A stretch of 64,000 bases of DNA from Rhizobium subbaraonis (GTDB lineage: Bacteria; Pseudomonadota; Alphaproteobacteria; Rhizobiales; Rhizobiaceae): contig NZ_OBQD01000005.1 in assembly GCF_900220975.1 (NCBI RefSeq), forward strand, positions 201,447 through 265,446, read 5' to 3'. Below, piece by piece: positions 1-9,738 of this stretch (positions are counted from its first letter, which is position 1; each line of letters begins with the position of its first letter). The position numbers and the translations under genes are program-made. The notes beneath the pieces were generated by a model. The model worked only from the letters and a program-made list of their open reading frames with translations. It was not told the DNA's origin and did no database searches.

Positions 1-2
1 AT

Positions 3-650
3 TTTCTGACCGGGCTCGTCATCTGCGCCCCGATCGCGATCACCATCTGGCTGACCTGGACGTTCATCCACTGGGCAGACAGCTGGGTGAAGCCGTACAT
101 CCCGACAAAGTACAATCCGGAGAACTACTTCGAGTTCGCCATTCCCGGCTTCGGGCTTTTGATTGCACTGGTCGTTATCACGCTCGTGGGCTTTCTCGGC
201 AAGAACCTGATCGGACGATCGATCGTCAATTTTGGCGAGACGATCCTCAACCGCACGCCGCTGGTCAGCACGATCTACAAGAGCCTCAAGCAGATCTTCG
301 AATCAGTGCTGAAGGAGAAGGGGACGTCCTTCAACAAGGCGGGGCTGATCGAGTATCCAAGCGCCGGCCTTTGGTCCGTCGTCTTCATTGCCACCGATGC
401 CAAGGGCGAGATGAAGTCGAAGTTCGATGCCATGGGCCGCGACATGGTGGCGTGCTTTCTGCCGCCGACGCCGTTTCCGACCGCCGGCTACCTCGTCTTC
501 GTGCCGCGCGAGAAGATCGTACTGCTAGACATGAGCGCGGAGGACGCGGCCAAGCTGATCATCTCGGTCGGCCTCGTCAATCCGCCGGACAAGCTCGTGA
601 GCGCGCCGACGCCGTTCTCCGCAAAGCTGAAAGAGAAATTCCGCAAGTAG
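3..650 (+). CDS. DUF502 family inner-membrane protein (5' end outside window)
   Basis: The reading frame is open from base 3, so the start lies left of the window; a GTG at 87 is internal because the preceding codons encode a typical hydrophobic helix (LTGLVICAPIAITIWLTW). About 215 residues are visible. A second hydrophobic segment (FGLLIALVVITLVGF) is followed by the family signature around GRSIVNFGETILNRTPLVS and IYKSLKQIF, then a soluble C-terminal domain. DUF502 proteins are conserved membrane proteins of unknown role, common next to recG in rhizobia. It converges on recG with one base between the stop codons. Family assignment is firm; no function is claimed. Confidence 0.85.
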   Translation, partial: FLTGLVICAPIAITIWLTWTFIHWADSWVKPYIPTKYNPENYFEFAIPGFGLLIALVVITLVGFLGKNLIGRSIVNFGETILNRTPLVSTIYKSLKQIFESVLKEKGTSFNKAGLIEYPSAGLWSVVFIATDAKGEMKSKFDAMGRDMVACFLPPTPFPTAGYLVFVPREKIVLLDMSAEDAAKLIISVGLVNPPDKLVSAPTPFSAKLKEKFRK

Positions 651-651
651 A

Positions 652-2757
652 TCAACCCGCGCGCAGGAAGCGTATCGCCTCGTCGCGGCGGAAAAGATAG
701 AGCAGGGTGCGGATCGCCTGGCCGCGCTCGCCCTCCAGATTGGGATCCTTTTCCAGCACGTAGGCCGCTTCCTTGCGGGCGATCTCCAGAAGATCGCCGT
801 GCGCTTCGATACTGGCAACGAGAAAGCCCGGGGTACCAGACTGTCGGGTGCCGAGCAGCTCGCCTTCGCCGCGCAGCTTCAGGTCCTCCTCGGCGATCCG
901 GAAGCCATCCTCGGTCTCGCGCAGAATGCCGAGCCGCGCCCGGCCGTTCTCGCTGAGCGGTCCCTTGTAGAGCAGGATGCAGGAGGAGGCCCCTTGGCCG
1001 CGCCCGACGCGGCCGCGCAACTGGTGGAGCTGGGCGAGCCCGAAGCGCTCGGCATGCTCGATCACCATGATCGTGGCGTCGGGGACGTCAACGCCGACCT
1101 CGACGACGGTCGTGGCGACCAGCAGCCGCGTCTCGCCGTTCTTGTAGGCGAGCATGGCTTCGTCCTTCTGCGGTCCGCTCATGCGTCCGTGCACGAGGCC
1201 GACGGCGTCGCCGAACACGCTTTTCAGCGTCTCGTGCCGCTCTTCCACAGACATCAGGTCGGATTCCTCGGTCTCCTCGACCAGCGGGCAGATCCAGTAG
1301 GCCTTCTTGCCTTCGGCGATAGCCGTGCGCAGCCGGTCGACGATCTCGCCGGTGCGCTCCTGCGGCATCACCACCGTCTGGATCGGCTGGCGGCCGGCGG
1401 GCTTCTCGGTCAGCTTGGAGACGTCCATGTCGCCGAAGGCGGCGAGCACGAGCGTGCGCGGGATCGGCGTCGCGGTCATCACCAGCATGTGCGGCGAGAT
1501 CCCCTTGGCCGTCAGCCGCAGCCGCTGGTGGACGCCGAACCGGTGCTGTTCGTCCACGACGGCAAGCGCCAGGTCGCGGTAGACGACGCTGTCCTGGAAC
1601 AGCGCATGCGTGCCGACGACGATGTTCGTTTCGCCGCTTTCGATGCGCCTGAGAATATCGTCGCGCTCGCGGCCCTTGGTGCGGCCGGTCAGGACGTCGA
1701 TGTGGATGCCGGTGGGCGCGGCCATCCTCGACAGGGTCGCATGGTGCTGTCGGGCGAGGATTTCCGTCGGCGCCATCAGCACCGCCTGCCCACCGGCCTC
1801 GACGGCGGCCAGCATCGCCATCAGCGCCACCGCCGTCTTGCCCGATCCGACGTCGCCTTGCAAAAGCCGCAGCATGCGCTGGTCGGTCGCCATGTCGGCC
1901 TTGATCTCGCTGATCGCCAAAGTCTGGCTGCCTGTCAAAGCAAAGGGCAGGGCAGAAAGCACCGGTTCGGACAGCTTTCCGGTCGCCACCACCGGACGGC
2001 CGGCGATGCGGCGCAACGTCTGGCGCACCAGCGCCAGCGAGATCTGGCCGGCCAGGAACTCGTCATGGGCGAGCCTGCGGCGGGCGGGCGCCTGCAGGTC
2101 GAGGTCCGAGGCTTCATGAGGGTGATGGAGAGCCTGAATGGCATCCGTTGCCGCGGGAAAGCCTTCGCGCACGGCAAGGGCCGCGTCGATCCATTCGGGC
2201 AGCTGCGGCACACGCGCCACCGCGGCCTCGATCGCCTTGCGCAGCGTGCGCGGCGAAAGGCCGGCCGTCAGCCCGTAGACCGGTTCGACCAGCGGCATCG
2301 TCTCCGCCTCCGATGCCTTCACCATGAAATCGGGATGGACCATCGAGGCGCGGCCGTTGAACCAGTCGACCTTGCCGCTCACGATGACCTGCTCGTCCAC
2401 CGGCAGGCTCTTTTCCAGCCAGTCACCCTTGGCGCGGAAGAAGGTCAGCGCCAGCTCGCCCGTATCGTCGTGGAGGAATACGCGATAGGGCACGTTCGAC
2501 TTGCCCCGCGGCGGCGGCTGGTGGCGGTCGACGCGCCCGGAAACCGTGACGATCGTGCCCTGCGGCGCATGCGCGATGCCGGGCTGGTTGCGGCGGTCGA
2601 TCACGCTGTACGGTAGGTGGAAGACGAGATCGACAACGCGGCAGTCGTCGATGCTCTCCTGCCCGAGAAGTTTCGCGAACAATTCGCCCGTCTTCGGGCC
2701 GATACCGGCAAGCGAGGCGAGGGAGGCGAACAGGGGATCGAGCAGGGCAGGACGCAT
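652..2757 (-). CDS. recG: ATP-dependent DNA helicase RecG
   Basis: RecG remodels stalled replication forks and Holliday junctions in the cytoplasm. The 701-residue product has an N-terminal wedge/OB domain, then a superfamily 2 helicase core: Walker A GDVGSGKT near residue 301, the DEQH box near residue 399, and the late motif LRGRVGRG. The start at 2757 (MRPALLDPLF) was preferred to an in-frame ATG 15 codons upstream because it matches the usual length and N-terminus of rhizobial RecG. The gene is convergent with the DUF502 gene and is divergently oriented from sdhE-mfd, so the 265-bp gap at 2758-3022 should hold promoters for both directions. Confidence 0.96.
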   Translation of the reverse strand: MRPALLDPLFASLASLAGIGPKTGELFAKLLGQESIDDCRVVDLVFHLPYSVIDRRNQPGIAHAPQGTIVTVSGRVDRHQPPPRGKSNVPYRVFLHDDTGELALTFFRAKGDWLEKSLPVDEQVIVSGKVDWFNGRASMVHPDFMVKASEAETMPLVEPVYGLTAGLSPRTLRKAIEAAVARVPQLPEWIDAALAVREGFPAATDAIQALHHPHEASDLDLQAPARRRLAHDEFLAGQISLALVRQTLRRIAGRPVVATGKLSEPVLSALPFALTGSQTLAISEIKADMATDQRMLRLLQGDVGSGKTAVALMAMLAAVEAGGQAVLMAPTEILARQHHATLSRMAAPTGIHIDVLTGRTKGRERDDILRRIESGETNIVVGTHALFQDSVVYRDLALAVVDEQHRFGVHQRLRLTAKGISPHMLVMTATPIPRTLVLAAFGDMDVSKLTEKPAGRQPIQTVVMPQERTGEIVDRLRTAIAEGKKAYWICPLVEETEESDLMSVEERHETLKSVFGDAVGLVHGRMSGPQKDEAMLAYKNGETRLLVATTVVEVGVDVPDATIMVIEHAERFGLAQLHQLRGRVGRGQGASSCILLYKGPLSENGRARLGILRETEDGFRIAEEDLKLRGEGELLGTRQSGTPGFLVASIEAHGDLLEIARKEAAYVLEKDPNLEGERGQAIRTLLYLFRRDEAIRFLRAG

Positions 2758-3022
2758 GGCCGCAAGATGCGCCGGACGATTGCCGCTTGGCAAGGCTGAC
2801 AATCGTCTTTCGAGCGTCTATAGAAGCGCCGGCGAGGGTTTTCGGCGTTGCCGCCGGGCGCTCGTCCTGCCTTCCGGTCTCGACAGACCGTCGTGCAGCA
2901 AGCGATTGAATTCGCGCATGAAGCCGTGGCGGCCGCGGAGCGGTGCTCGGGCCGAGATGCGCCTGGTCCCGTAAGCTCCGAACGGGCGGACGGGCGAGAA
3001 CTCATGCGGGAAAGACAAGGCC

Positions 3023-3340
3023 ATGACCGGCACCACACGCTCCAGCGCAGATATCGAACCGCGACGCAAGCGCATCCTCTTCCGCTGCTGGCATCGCGGC
3101 ATTCGCGAGATGGATCTGGTGCTGGGGTCGTTCGCCGATGCCGAGATCGAGACCCTGTCGATAGCAGAACTGGACGAACTGGAGGAGATCATGGCGGAGC
3201 ACGACCGCGATCTAGTGATGTGGGTTACCGGCGAGCGTCCCGTTCCCGAGCGTTTCCGCACCGGCCTGTTCCCACGCATCTGCGCCTTCACCCCTGATTT
3301 CTCGCCGGTGACGGCCGAAAATTTCGGAAAAGCGAAATGA
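3023..3340 (+). CDS. sdhE: succinate dehydrogenase assembly factor SdhE (DUF339/CptB family)
   Basis: A small 105-residue protein of the SdhE/YgfY/SDHAF2 family, which promotes covalent FAD attachment to the succinate dehydrogenase flavoprotein. The sequence shows the family core: RRKRILFRCWHRGIREMDL (with the conserved RG-x-E/D motif), then L-x-x-F-A and the acidic helix LDELEEIMAEHDRDL. A long Pro/Phe-containing tail follows. The stop overlaps the mfd start (ATGA at 3337-3340), so the two are translationally coupled although unrelated in function; this recG/sdhE/mfd arrangement is common in Rhizobiales. Start ATG at 3023 has a modest AAGG ribosome site. Confidence 0.92.
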   Translation: MTGTTRSSADIEPRRKRILFRCWHRGIREMDLVLGSFADAEIETLSIAELDELEEIMAEHDRDLVMWVTGERPVPERFRTGLFPRICAFTPDFSPVTAENFGKAK

Positions 3341-6300
3341 TTCCAGGCCTCGATACCGCATCGCTCGCCACGATCGGCCAGCCGGCCACCATCGGCGCCG
3401 TGCCGAGCGGCGCCGAATCGCTGGTGCTGGCCGAACTCGCCCGCGAGCTCGGGCCGGTCGCCTATGTCATGTCCGACGGCCAGCGGATCGGCGACATGGA
3501 GCAGATGCTGGGCTTTGCTGCGCCCGACATCCCGGTGCTGACACTGCCGGGCTGGGACTGTCTGCCCTATGACCGCGTCTCTCCGAGCGCCGACACGTCG
3601 GCCAGAAGGCTTTCGGCGCTTTCGGCCCTGATCGCGCACGCAAAGAAGCCGCATCCGGCGATCGCGCTCATCACCGTCAATGCCATGCTGCAGAAGATGG
3701 CGCCGAGGCAGGTGATCGCGCAGCTCGCCTTTTCCGCCCGGCCCGGCAACCAGGTGCGGATGGACGATCTCGCCGCCCGGCTGGAGCGCAACGGCTTCGA
3801 CCGGGTCGCGACCGTGCGCGAGGTCGGCGAATACGCGGTGCGCGGCGGCATCCTCGATGTCTTCGTGCCCGGCAGTTCCGAGCCGGTTCGCCTCGATTTC
3901 TTCGGCGATACGCTGGAAAGCGTCCGCACCTTCGATCCGGCCAGTCAGCGAACCACCGGGCAGGCCAGGAGCCTCGACCTTAATCCGATGAGCGAGGTGA
4001 CGCTGACGCCGGAGACGATCAGCCATTTCCGCAAGGAGTACCTGTCGCTGTTCGGCGCTACGACCCGCGACGACGCGCTCTACCAGGCGGTTTCGGAAGG
4101 ACGGCGCTATGCCGGCATGGAGCACTGGCTGCCGCTGTTCTACGACGAGCTGGAGACGTCGTTCGACTATCTCGCCGGCTTTCGGATCGTCACAGACCAT
4201 GCCGCGCGCGAGGCGGCCGCCGAGCGCTCGAAGCTTGTCCGCGACTATTACGACGCACGGCTGAGTTCGGCCTCCGCCAAGGGCCAGCTGGCGCAGGCGA
4301 CGCCCTACAAGCCCGTGCCGCCTGGGCAGCTCTATCTCGACGACGAGAGCTTTTCCCGGCTGCTCAACGAACGCGACGCGATACGCATTTCGCCCTTCAA
4401 CGAACACGAGGGCGAGGCGCGCCGCGTTTATTCGCTGGAGGCACGTGCCGGCGCCCGCTGGGCGAAGGCGGCGAAGGAGGGCGAGGACGGCACCGAACGC
4501 GTCAACGTCTTCGATCAGGTGGTGAAATACATCGCGGACCTGCGGTCGGCGGGCAAGAAGGTGCTGGTCACCGGCTGGAGCGAAGGCTCGCTCGACCGGC
4601 TGATGCAGGTGCTGGCCGAGCACGGGCTTGGTAACGTCGTGCCGGTGGCCGACCTGTCGGGCCTGCGCAAGCTGAAGGCCGGCGAGGCGGGATCGGCGGT
4701 GCTCAGCCTTGAGAACGGCTTCGAGGCGGGCGACCTTGTCTTCATCGGTGAGCAGGACATCCTCGGCGACCGCATGGTCCGCCGTTCGCGCCGGCGCAAG
4801 CGCGGCGCCGATTTCATCGCCGAGGTCGCAGGCCTCGACGAAGGCAGCATCGTCGTCCATGCCGAGCACGGCATCGGCCGCTTCGTCGGCCTGCAGACAA
4901 TCGAGGCGGCCGGCGCGCCGCATGCCTGCCTTGAATTGCGCTACGCCGACGACGCCAAGCTCTATCTTCCGGTGGAGAATATCGACCTCCTGTCGCGTTA
5001 TGGCGGCGAGGGGACGGATGCGATCCTCGACAAGCTCGGCGGCGTCGCCTGGCAGGCGCGCAAGGCCAAGCTGAAGAAGCGCCTGCTGGACATGGCAAAC
5101 GGCCTGATCCAGATCGCCGCCGCCCGCCTCGTGCGCCATGCGCCGGTGCTCGCCGCCCAGGACGGCGTCTACGACGAATTCGCCGCCCGCTTCCCCTATG
5201 ACGAGACCGAGGACCAGGCAAACGCCATCGACGCGGTGCGCGAGGATCTCGGTGCCGGCCGGCCGATGGACCGGCTCGTCTGCGGCGACGTCGGCTTCGG
5301 CAAGACGGAAGTTGCGCTGCGGGCCGCCTTCATCGCGGCCATGAACGGCGTGCAGGTCGCCGTCGTCGTGCCGACCACGCTTCTCGCCCGCCAGCACTTT
5401 AAGACCTTTACGGAACGCTTCCGCGGACTGCCGATCCGGCTGCAGCAGGCCTCGCGCCTCGTCGGTTCGAAAGAACTGGCGCTGACCAAGAAGGAGGTGG
5501 CGGACGGCAAGACCGATATCGTCGTCGGCACGCATGCGCTGCTCGGCAGCTCGATCAAGTTCGCCAATCTTGGTCTCCTCATCATCGACGAGGAGCAGCA
5601 TTTCGGTGTCAAGCACAAGGAGCGGCTGAAGGAGCTGAAGAGTGACGTACACGTGCTGACTCTGTCGGCCACGCCGATCCCACGCACGCTGCAGCTCGCC
5701 ATGACCGGCGTGCGCGAGCTGTCGCTGATCACGACGCCGCCGGTCGACCGCATGGCGGTGCGCACCTTCATCTCGCCCTTCGATCCGCTCGTTATCCGCG
5801 AGACGCTGATGCGCGAGCATTACCGCGGCGGCCAGAGCTTCTACGTCTGCCCGCGCCTCAGCGACCTGGCCGAGATCCAGGAGTTTCTGCAGCAGGACGT
5901 GCCGGAGCTGAAGGTGGCGGTCGCCCATGGGCAGATGCCGGCGACCGAGCTGGAAGACATCATGAACGCCTTCTACGACGGGCGCTACGACGTGCTGCTG
6001 TCGACCACGATCGTTGAATCGGGGCTGGACGTGCCGACGGCGAACACCCTCATCGTCCACCGCGCCGACATGTTCGGGCTGGCGCAGCTCTACCAGCTTC
6101 GCGGTCGCGTAGGGCGTTCGAAGGTGCGCGCCTTCGCGCTTCTGACGCTGCCGGTCAACAAGAAGCTGACGGCCACGGCCGAGCGGCGGCTGAAGGTGCT
6201 GCAGTCGCTCGATACGCTCGGCGCCGGCTTCCAGCTCGCCAGCCACGACCTCGACATCCGCGGTGCCGGCAACCTGCTGGGCGAGGAGCAGTCGGGCCAT

Positions 6301-6846
6301 ATCAAGGAAGTCGGCTTCGAGCTGTACCAGCAGATGCTGGAAGAGGCCGTGGCCGAGATCAAGGGCGACGAGGAGATCGTCGATACCGGCTGGTCGCCGC
6401 AGATCTCGGTCGGCACGCCGGTCATGATCCCCGACGACTACGTGCCCGACCTGCACCTGCGCCTGGGTCTCTACCGCCGGCTTGGCGAGATCACCGAGCT
6501 TTCGGATATCGACGCCTTCGGCGCCGAACTGATCGATCGCTTCGGCCCGCTGCCGATCGAGGTGCAGCATCTCTTGAAGATCGTCTACATCAAGTCGCTC
6601 TGCCGCGTGGCCAACGTGGAGAAGCTGGATGCGGGTCCGAAGGGCGTCGTCGTGCAGTTCCGCCACAAGGAGTTCCCGAACCCGGCGGCGCTTGTAGGCT
6701 ATATCGCCAAGCAGGGCACGCTGGCCAAGATCCGCCCGGACCAGAGCCTGTTCCTCTCACGCGACCTCCCGACGCCGGAAAAGCGGCTCACGGGCGCGGC
6801 CCAGCTGATGACGCAACTGGCGGCATTGGCGAAGGCATCGACCTGA
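3337..6846 (+). CDS. mfd: transcription-repair coupling factor Mfd
   Basis: Mfd is an ATP-driven translocase that removes RNA polymerase stalled at lesions and recruits UvrA. The 1169-residue protein has the expected order: N-terminal UvrB-homology region, a CarD-like RNAP-interaction domain (around EGSIVVHAEHGIGRFVGL), then a RecG-like helicase core with Walker A GDVGFGKT near residue 649, the DEEQHFG box near residue 750 and LRGRVGRS further on, and a C-terminal TRCF domain. The start ATG overlaps the sdhE stop. RecG, Mfd and UvrA all fall within the first 20 kb of the window. Length and all motifs are normal, with no sign of damage. Confidence 0.97.
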   Translation: MIPGLDTASLATIGQPATIGAVPSGAESLVLAELARELGPVAYVMSDGQRIGDMEQMLGFAAPDIPVLTLPGWDCLPYDRVSPSADTSARRLSALSALIAHAKKPHPAIALITVNAMLQKMAPRQVIAQLAFSARPGNQVRMDDLAARLERNGFDRVATVREVGEYAVRGGILDVFVPGSSEPVRLDFFGDTLESVRTFDPASQRTTGQARSLDLNPMSEVTLTPETISHFRKEYLSLFGATTRDDALYQAVSEGRRYAGMEHWLPLFYDELETSFDYLAGFRIVTDHAAREAAAERSKLVRDYYDARLSSASAKGQLAQATPYKPVPPGQLYLDDESFSRLLNERDAIRISPFNEHEGEARRVYSLEARAGARWAKAAKEGEDGTERVNVFDQVVKYIADLRSAGKKVLVTGWSEGSLDRLMQVLAEHGLGNVVPVADLSGLRKLKAGEAGSAVLSLENGFEAGDLVFIGEQDILGDRMVRRSRRRKRGADFIAEVAGLDEGSIVVHAEHGIGRFVGLQTIEAAGAPHACLELRYADDAKLYLPVENIDLLSRYGGEGTDAILDKLGGVAWQARKAKLKKRLLDMANGLIQIAAARLVRHAPVLAAQDGVYDEFAARFPYDETEDQANAIDAVREDLGAGRPMDRLVCGDVGFGKTEVALRAAFIAAMNGVQVAVVVPTTLLARQHFKTFTERFRGLPIRLQQASRLVGSKELALTKKEVADGKTDIVVGTHALLGSSIKFANLGLLIIDEEQHFGVKHKERLKELKSDVHVLTLSATPIPRTLQLAMTGVRELSLITTPPVDRMAVRTFISPFDPLVIRETLMREHYRGGQSFYVCPRLSDLAEIQEFLQQDVPELKVAVAHGQMPATELEDIMNAFYDGRYDVLLSTTIVESGLDVPTANTLIVHRADMFGLAQLYQLRGRVGRSKVRAFALLTLPVNKKLTATAERRLKVLQSLDTLGAGFQLASHDLDIRGAGNLLGEEQSGHIKEVGFELYQQMLEEAVAEIKGDEEIVDTGWSPQISVGTPVMIPDDYVPDLHLRLGLYRRLGEITELSDIDAFGAELIDRFGPLPIEVQHLLKIVYIKSLCRVANVEKLDAGPKGVVVQFRHKEFPNPAALVGYIAKQGTLAKIRPDQSLFLSRDLPTPEKRLTGAAQLMTQLAALAKAST

Positions 6847-6852
6847 GTCGTA

Positions 6853-7554
6853 TTATTGGGGGAAGGAAGCGGTACAGGCCCCCGTGGCCTCCGTGGCCGC
6901 TTCCGCCTTCTTCAATGCGGCCACCTCGCGAAGGGCGCCGGCCAGCACATCCACGGTCTGGGCGCCCACCACGGCATATTTATTGTCGATGATGAAGCAG
7001 GGAACCCCCGTCACCCCCATGTCGCGCGCCATGCCGATTTCCTGCTTCACTGAATCGATGTCAGCGTTGGCGGAAAACAGGGCGCAGACCACGGCACGGT
7101 CCATGCCGGCGGCCTCTGCGATGTCGAGAAGCACGCTGCGATCGCCGACATTTCTGCCGTCCTCGAAATAGGCCTTGAACAGCGCCTGCGACACCCTGCT
7201 CTGGACCTCGGGGCTTTCGATCATTGCCCACCGCAGCAAGCGGTGAGCATCGAGCGTGTTCGGGCTCAGTGCGATGGCGTCGAAATTGAATTCGATACCG
7301 TCTTCATGGCCGAGATTTGTGAGCATGCCATGGGCGCGGTCGACCGCTTCGCGACCGCCGAGTTTTTCCGCCAGGTGCTTCTTGTGGTCGAGGCCGGCGG
7401 GCGGCATGTCGGGGTTGAGCTGATAGGGGCGGAAGGTCACGTTGACGTTCACGTCGCCCGCGACCGCGTCGATTGCCTTCTCCAGCCGCTTCTTGCCAAG
7501 ATAGCACCACGGGCAGACTACGTCGGATACGATGTCGATCGTTACGTTTTCCAT
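6853..7554 (-). CDS. FrnE-type DsbA family oxidoreductase
   Basis: A 233-residue thioredoxin-fold protein of the FrnE/2-hydroxychromene-2-carboxylate isomerase-like branch of the DsbA family. The redox motif C-P-W-C is at residues 14-17, and the cis-proline loop is seen as GVTGVPCFIID. There is no signal peptide, so it is probably cytoplasmic; FrnE relatives act in thiol redox and oxidative stress. The start at 7554 (MENVTIDIV) was chosen over an ATG nine codons upstream because AGGAAGG precedes it at about 10 bases. The C-terminus carries an Ala/Glu/Thr-rich tail. It lies 107 bp downstream of the peptide-binding protein gene on the same strand and may be cotranscribed. Confidence 0.85.
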   Translation of the reverse strand: MENVTIDIVSDVVCPWCYLGKKRLEKAIDAVAGDVNVNVTFRPYQLNPDMPPAGLDHKKHLAEKLGGREAVDRAHGMLTNLGHEDGIEFNFDAIALSPNTLDAHRLLRWAMIESPEVQSRVSQALFKAYFEDGRNVGDRSVLLDIAEAAGMDRAVVCALFSANADIDSVKQEIGMARDMGVTGVPCFIIDNKYAVVGAQTVDVLAGALREVAALKKAEAATEATGACTASFPQ

Positions 7555-7661
7555 GTCCTGATCGCCTTCCTGGTCGCTCATGAACCGCAGATAGTTTGCC
7601 TGCCCGATGAGTTCAATGGCCGTGAGCCCGTGAACAAGCTGCGCCCGCTGCGGTTGCAGCG

Positions 7662-9473
7662 CTATTTCTGTGCCCGTGCATCCCACCAGACCGGAAGCTG
7701 GTAGCCGTAGAGCGGCACGGCATCGGGACGGGCGATATAGTCGTACCGGGCAACCCATTGCCGCCCGAGATGGTAGAGCGGCAGCACATAGTGGTTGGAA
7801 AGCAGGAGGCGATCATGGGCGCGGACGGCGGAGCGAAAATCCTCGGCGCTGCGCGCGCTCAGGATCGCGTCCACCATGCGATCGACATCGGGATCGTTCG
7901 CGCCGGCGAAGGCCTCGCTGCCTTCACGGTCTCGATAGTCCGAACGCCAGCGCACGGCCTGCTCGAGGCCCGGGGACAGCGATGAGGCGTAGGCACGCAC
8001 GATCACGTCGTAGTCGAACGTCAGCGTGCGGCTCTGATACTGCGAATCGTCCACCGTCCGGACGGCGGCGCGGATGCCGAGGGCGGAGAGAAACCGCTGA
8101 TAGGCCAGCGCCAGCTTCTCCTGGTCGGCGTTCTGCGTCATAATCTCGAAGGCGAGCGGCTTGCCGTTGGCGTCGCTCATCACACCGTCCTTGATGCTGT
8201 AGCCGGCCTCCTTCATCAGCATGACGGCCTGCTTCAGTACCGTTCTGTCGCGGCCGGACGCATCTGTCTGCGGCCAGCGATAGGTGCCGTCCAGGATTTC
8301 GGGCTCGATTCGCGCCAATGCGGGCCCCAGCAGCGCCCTTTCGCTTTCGTCCGCCGGCACGCCCAGCGAGGAAAGTTCGGAATTCTGCCAGAAGCTCTCG
8401 GTCCGCCTGTAGGCGTTTTCAAACAGGTTTCTGTTCACCCATTCGAAATCGAAGACGAGCGACAGCCCGTGGCGCAGGCGCGCATCGGCAAACATCGGGC
8501 GTCGGGTGTTGAAGACGAAGCCCAGCATGCCCGACGGTACCTTCGGCATGAATTCCTCCTTGAGGATTGCGCCGGACGTCACGGCCGGGAAATCATAGCC
8601 CCGCGCCCACTTCGTCGGGTTCCCCTCTTGGAAGATGTCGACACTGCCCTTCTTGAAGGCTTCGAACAGCGTGTTTTCCTGCAGGAAATATTCGACGCTG
8701 ATCTGGTCGTAGTTGTCGAAACCGATCTTGGAGGGGATATCCTTGCCCCAATAGTCCGGGTTGCGCTCGTAGACGATCTTCTCGCCGGGCCGGACGTCCT
8801 TGACCCGGTAGGGACCGGAGCCGAGAGGGAACGCCAGCGACGTGCGGTCGAAGCCCTCCACGTCTATCGCATGCTTCGGCAGGACCGGGGACAAGGCCAG
8901 AAGCAGCGGCGATTCGCGGTCCGCCTTGTCGTTGAAGGTGAAGCGGACGCCGTGTTTACCGATCTTCTCGGTCTTCTCGACGACGTCGAGCCTGCGGCTG
9001 AACGGCGAACGCCCCTTGTCGCGCAGCAGTTCGAAGGAGAAGATCACATCGTCCGGCGTGACCGGCTGTCCGTCCGCCCATTTCGCCTTCGGGTTGAGGT
9101 TGAACTGTATGAAGCTGCGCTCGTCGTCCCATTCTACCGTCTCGGCCAGCAATCCGTACATCGAGAACGCCTCGTCGCGCGAGCGCTGCATCAGCGACTC
9201 ATAGACGAGATTGCCGAATTCGGGGTCCCACATGCCGCGCGCCGTGGTGCGCATGCTCTTCAGGATGAAGGGGTTGAGGTTATCAAAGGTGCCGACGACG
9301 CCATAGGTGATCCTGCCACCCTTTTTTACGTCCGGATTCACATAGGGAAAGTGCTTGTAGTCCGGCGGCAGCGCGGGCTCGCCGTGCATAGCTATACCAT
9401 GCACCGGTGCCGCAAGCGCCTGGCCGAACGGGGCTGCAAGAGCAAGGCAGAGTGCCGTCAACAGAACTCGCAA
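7662..9473 (-). CDS. extracellular solute-binding protein family 5, YejA-like
   Basis: A 603-residue periplasmic binding protein of the peptide/nickel ABC transporter class (SBP_bac_5). An N-terminal signal peptide (MRVLLTALCLALAAPFGQALA) is followed by the YejA/microcin-C-type opening: HGIAMHGEPALPPDYKHFPY, then KKGGRITYGVVGTFDNLNPF. The usual PDDV-F-SFELL region and a C-terminal LPLYHLGRQWVARYD segment are present. YejA-like proteins feed oligopeptides or microcin-type peptides to YejBEF permeases, but no permease or ATPase gene is adjacent here, so its transporter partner must be encoded elsewhere. The divergent intergenic region with the IalB gene (9474-9738) should carry its promoter. 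Confidence 0.88.
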   Translation of the reverse strand: MRVLLTALCLALAAPFGQALAAPVHGIAMHGEPALPPDYKHFPYVNPDVKKGGRITYGVVGTFDNLNPFILKSMRTTARGMWDPEFGNLVYESLMQRSRDEAFSMYGLLAETVEWDDERSFIQFNLNPKAKWADGQPVTPDDVIFSFELLRDKGRSPFSRRLDVVEKTEKIGKHGVRFTFNDKADRESPLLLALSPVLPKHAIDVEGFDRTSLAFPLGSGPYRVKDVRPGEKIVYERNPDYWGKDIPSKIGFDNYDQISVEYFLQENTLFEAFKKGSVDIFQEGNPTKWARGYDFPAVTSGAILKEEFMPKVPSGMLGFVFNTRRPMFADARLRHGLSLVFDFEWVNRNLFENAYRRTESFWQNSELSSLGVPADESERALLGPALARIEPEILDGTYRWPQTDASGRDRTVLKQAVMLMKEAGYSIKDGVMSDANGKPLAFEIMTQNADQEKLALAYQRFLSALGIRAAVRTVDDSQYQSRTLTFDYDVIVRAYASSLSPGLEQAVRWRSDYRDREGSEAFAGANDPDVDRMVDAILSARSAEDFRSAVRAHDRLLLSNHYVLPLYHLGRQWVARYDYIARPDAVPLYGYQLPVWWDARAQK

Positions 9474-9738
9474 CGTGATTCCTCTTCAACATCGCATATC
9501 GATTCGCGACAACTTACAGTCTTGGACATGCGGCAAACAATGATGGTTCCTCTATTTCAGGAAGTGCGGGTAAAAATGCGACGAAAGACTGGATATCCAT
9601 CGCGCCCCATTGTAACAGGGAGCCTGAAAGCGGGTCATGCAAATGCCTCAATTCGCCGACAGAGAGCGCACAGCTGACCGGAACATTTCAAGGGCGAAAA
9701 AAACGCTCGGCATCGGACTTCAGGAGACGGAACCCGTT

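Noticed and set aside
2818-6666. 1282-codon open frame on the minus strand opposite mfd
   Set aside because: High-GC antisense shadow of mfd; no domain resemblance and Arg/Asp/His-rich translation.
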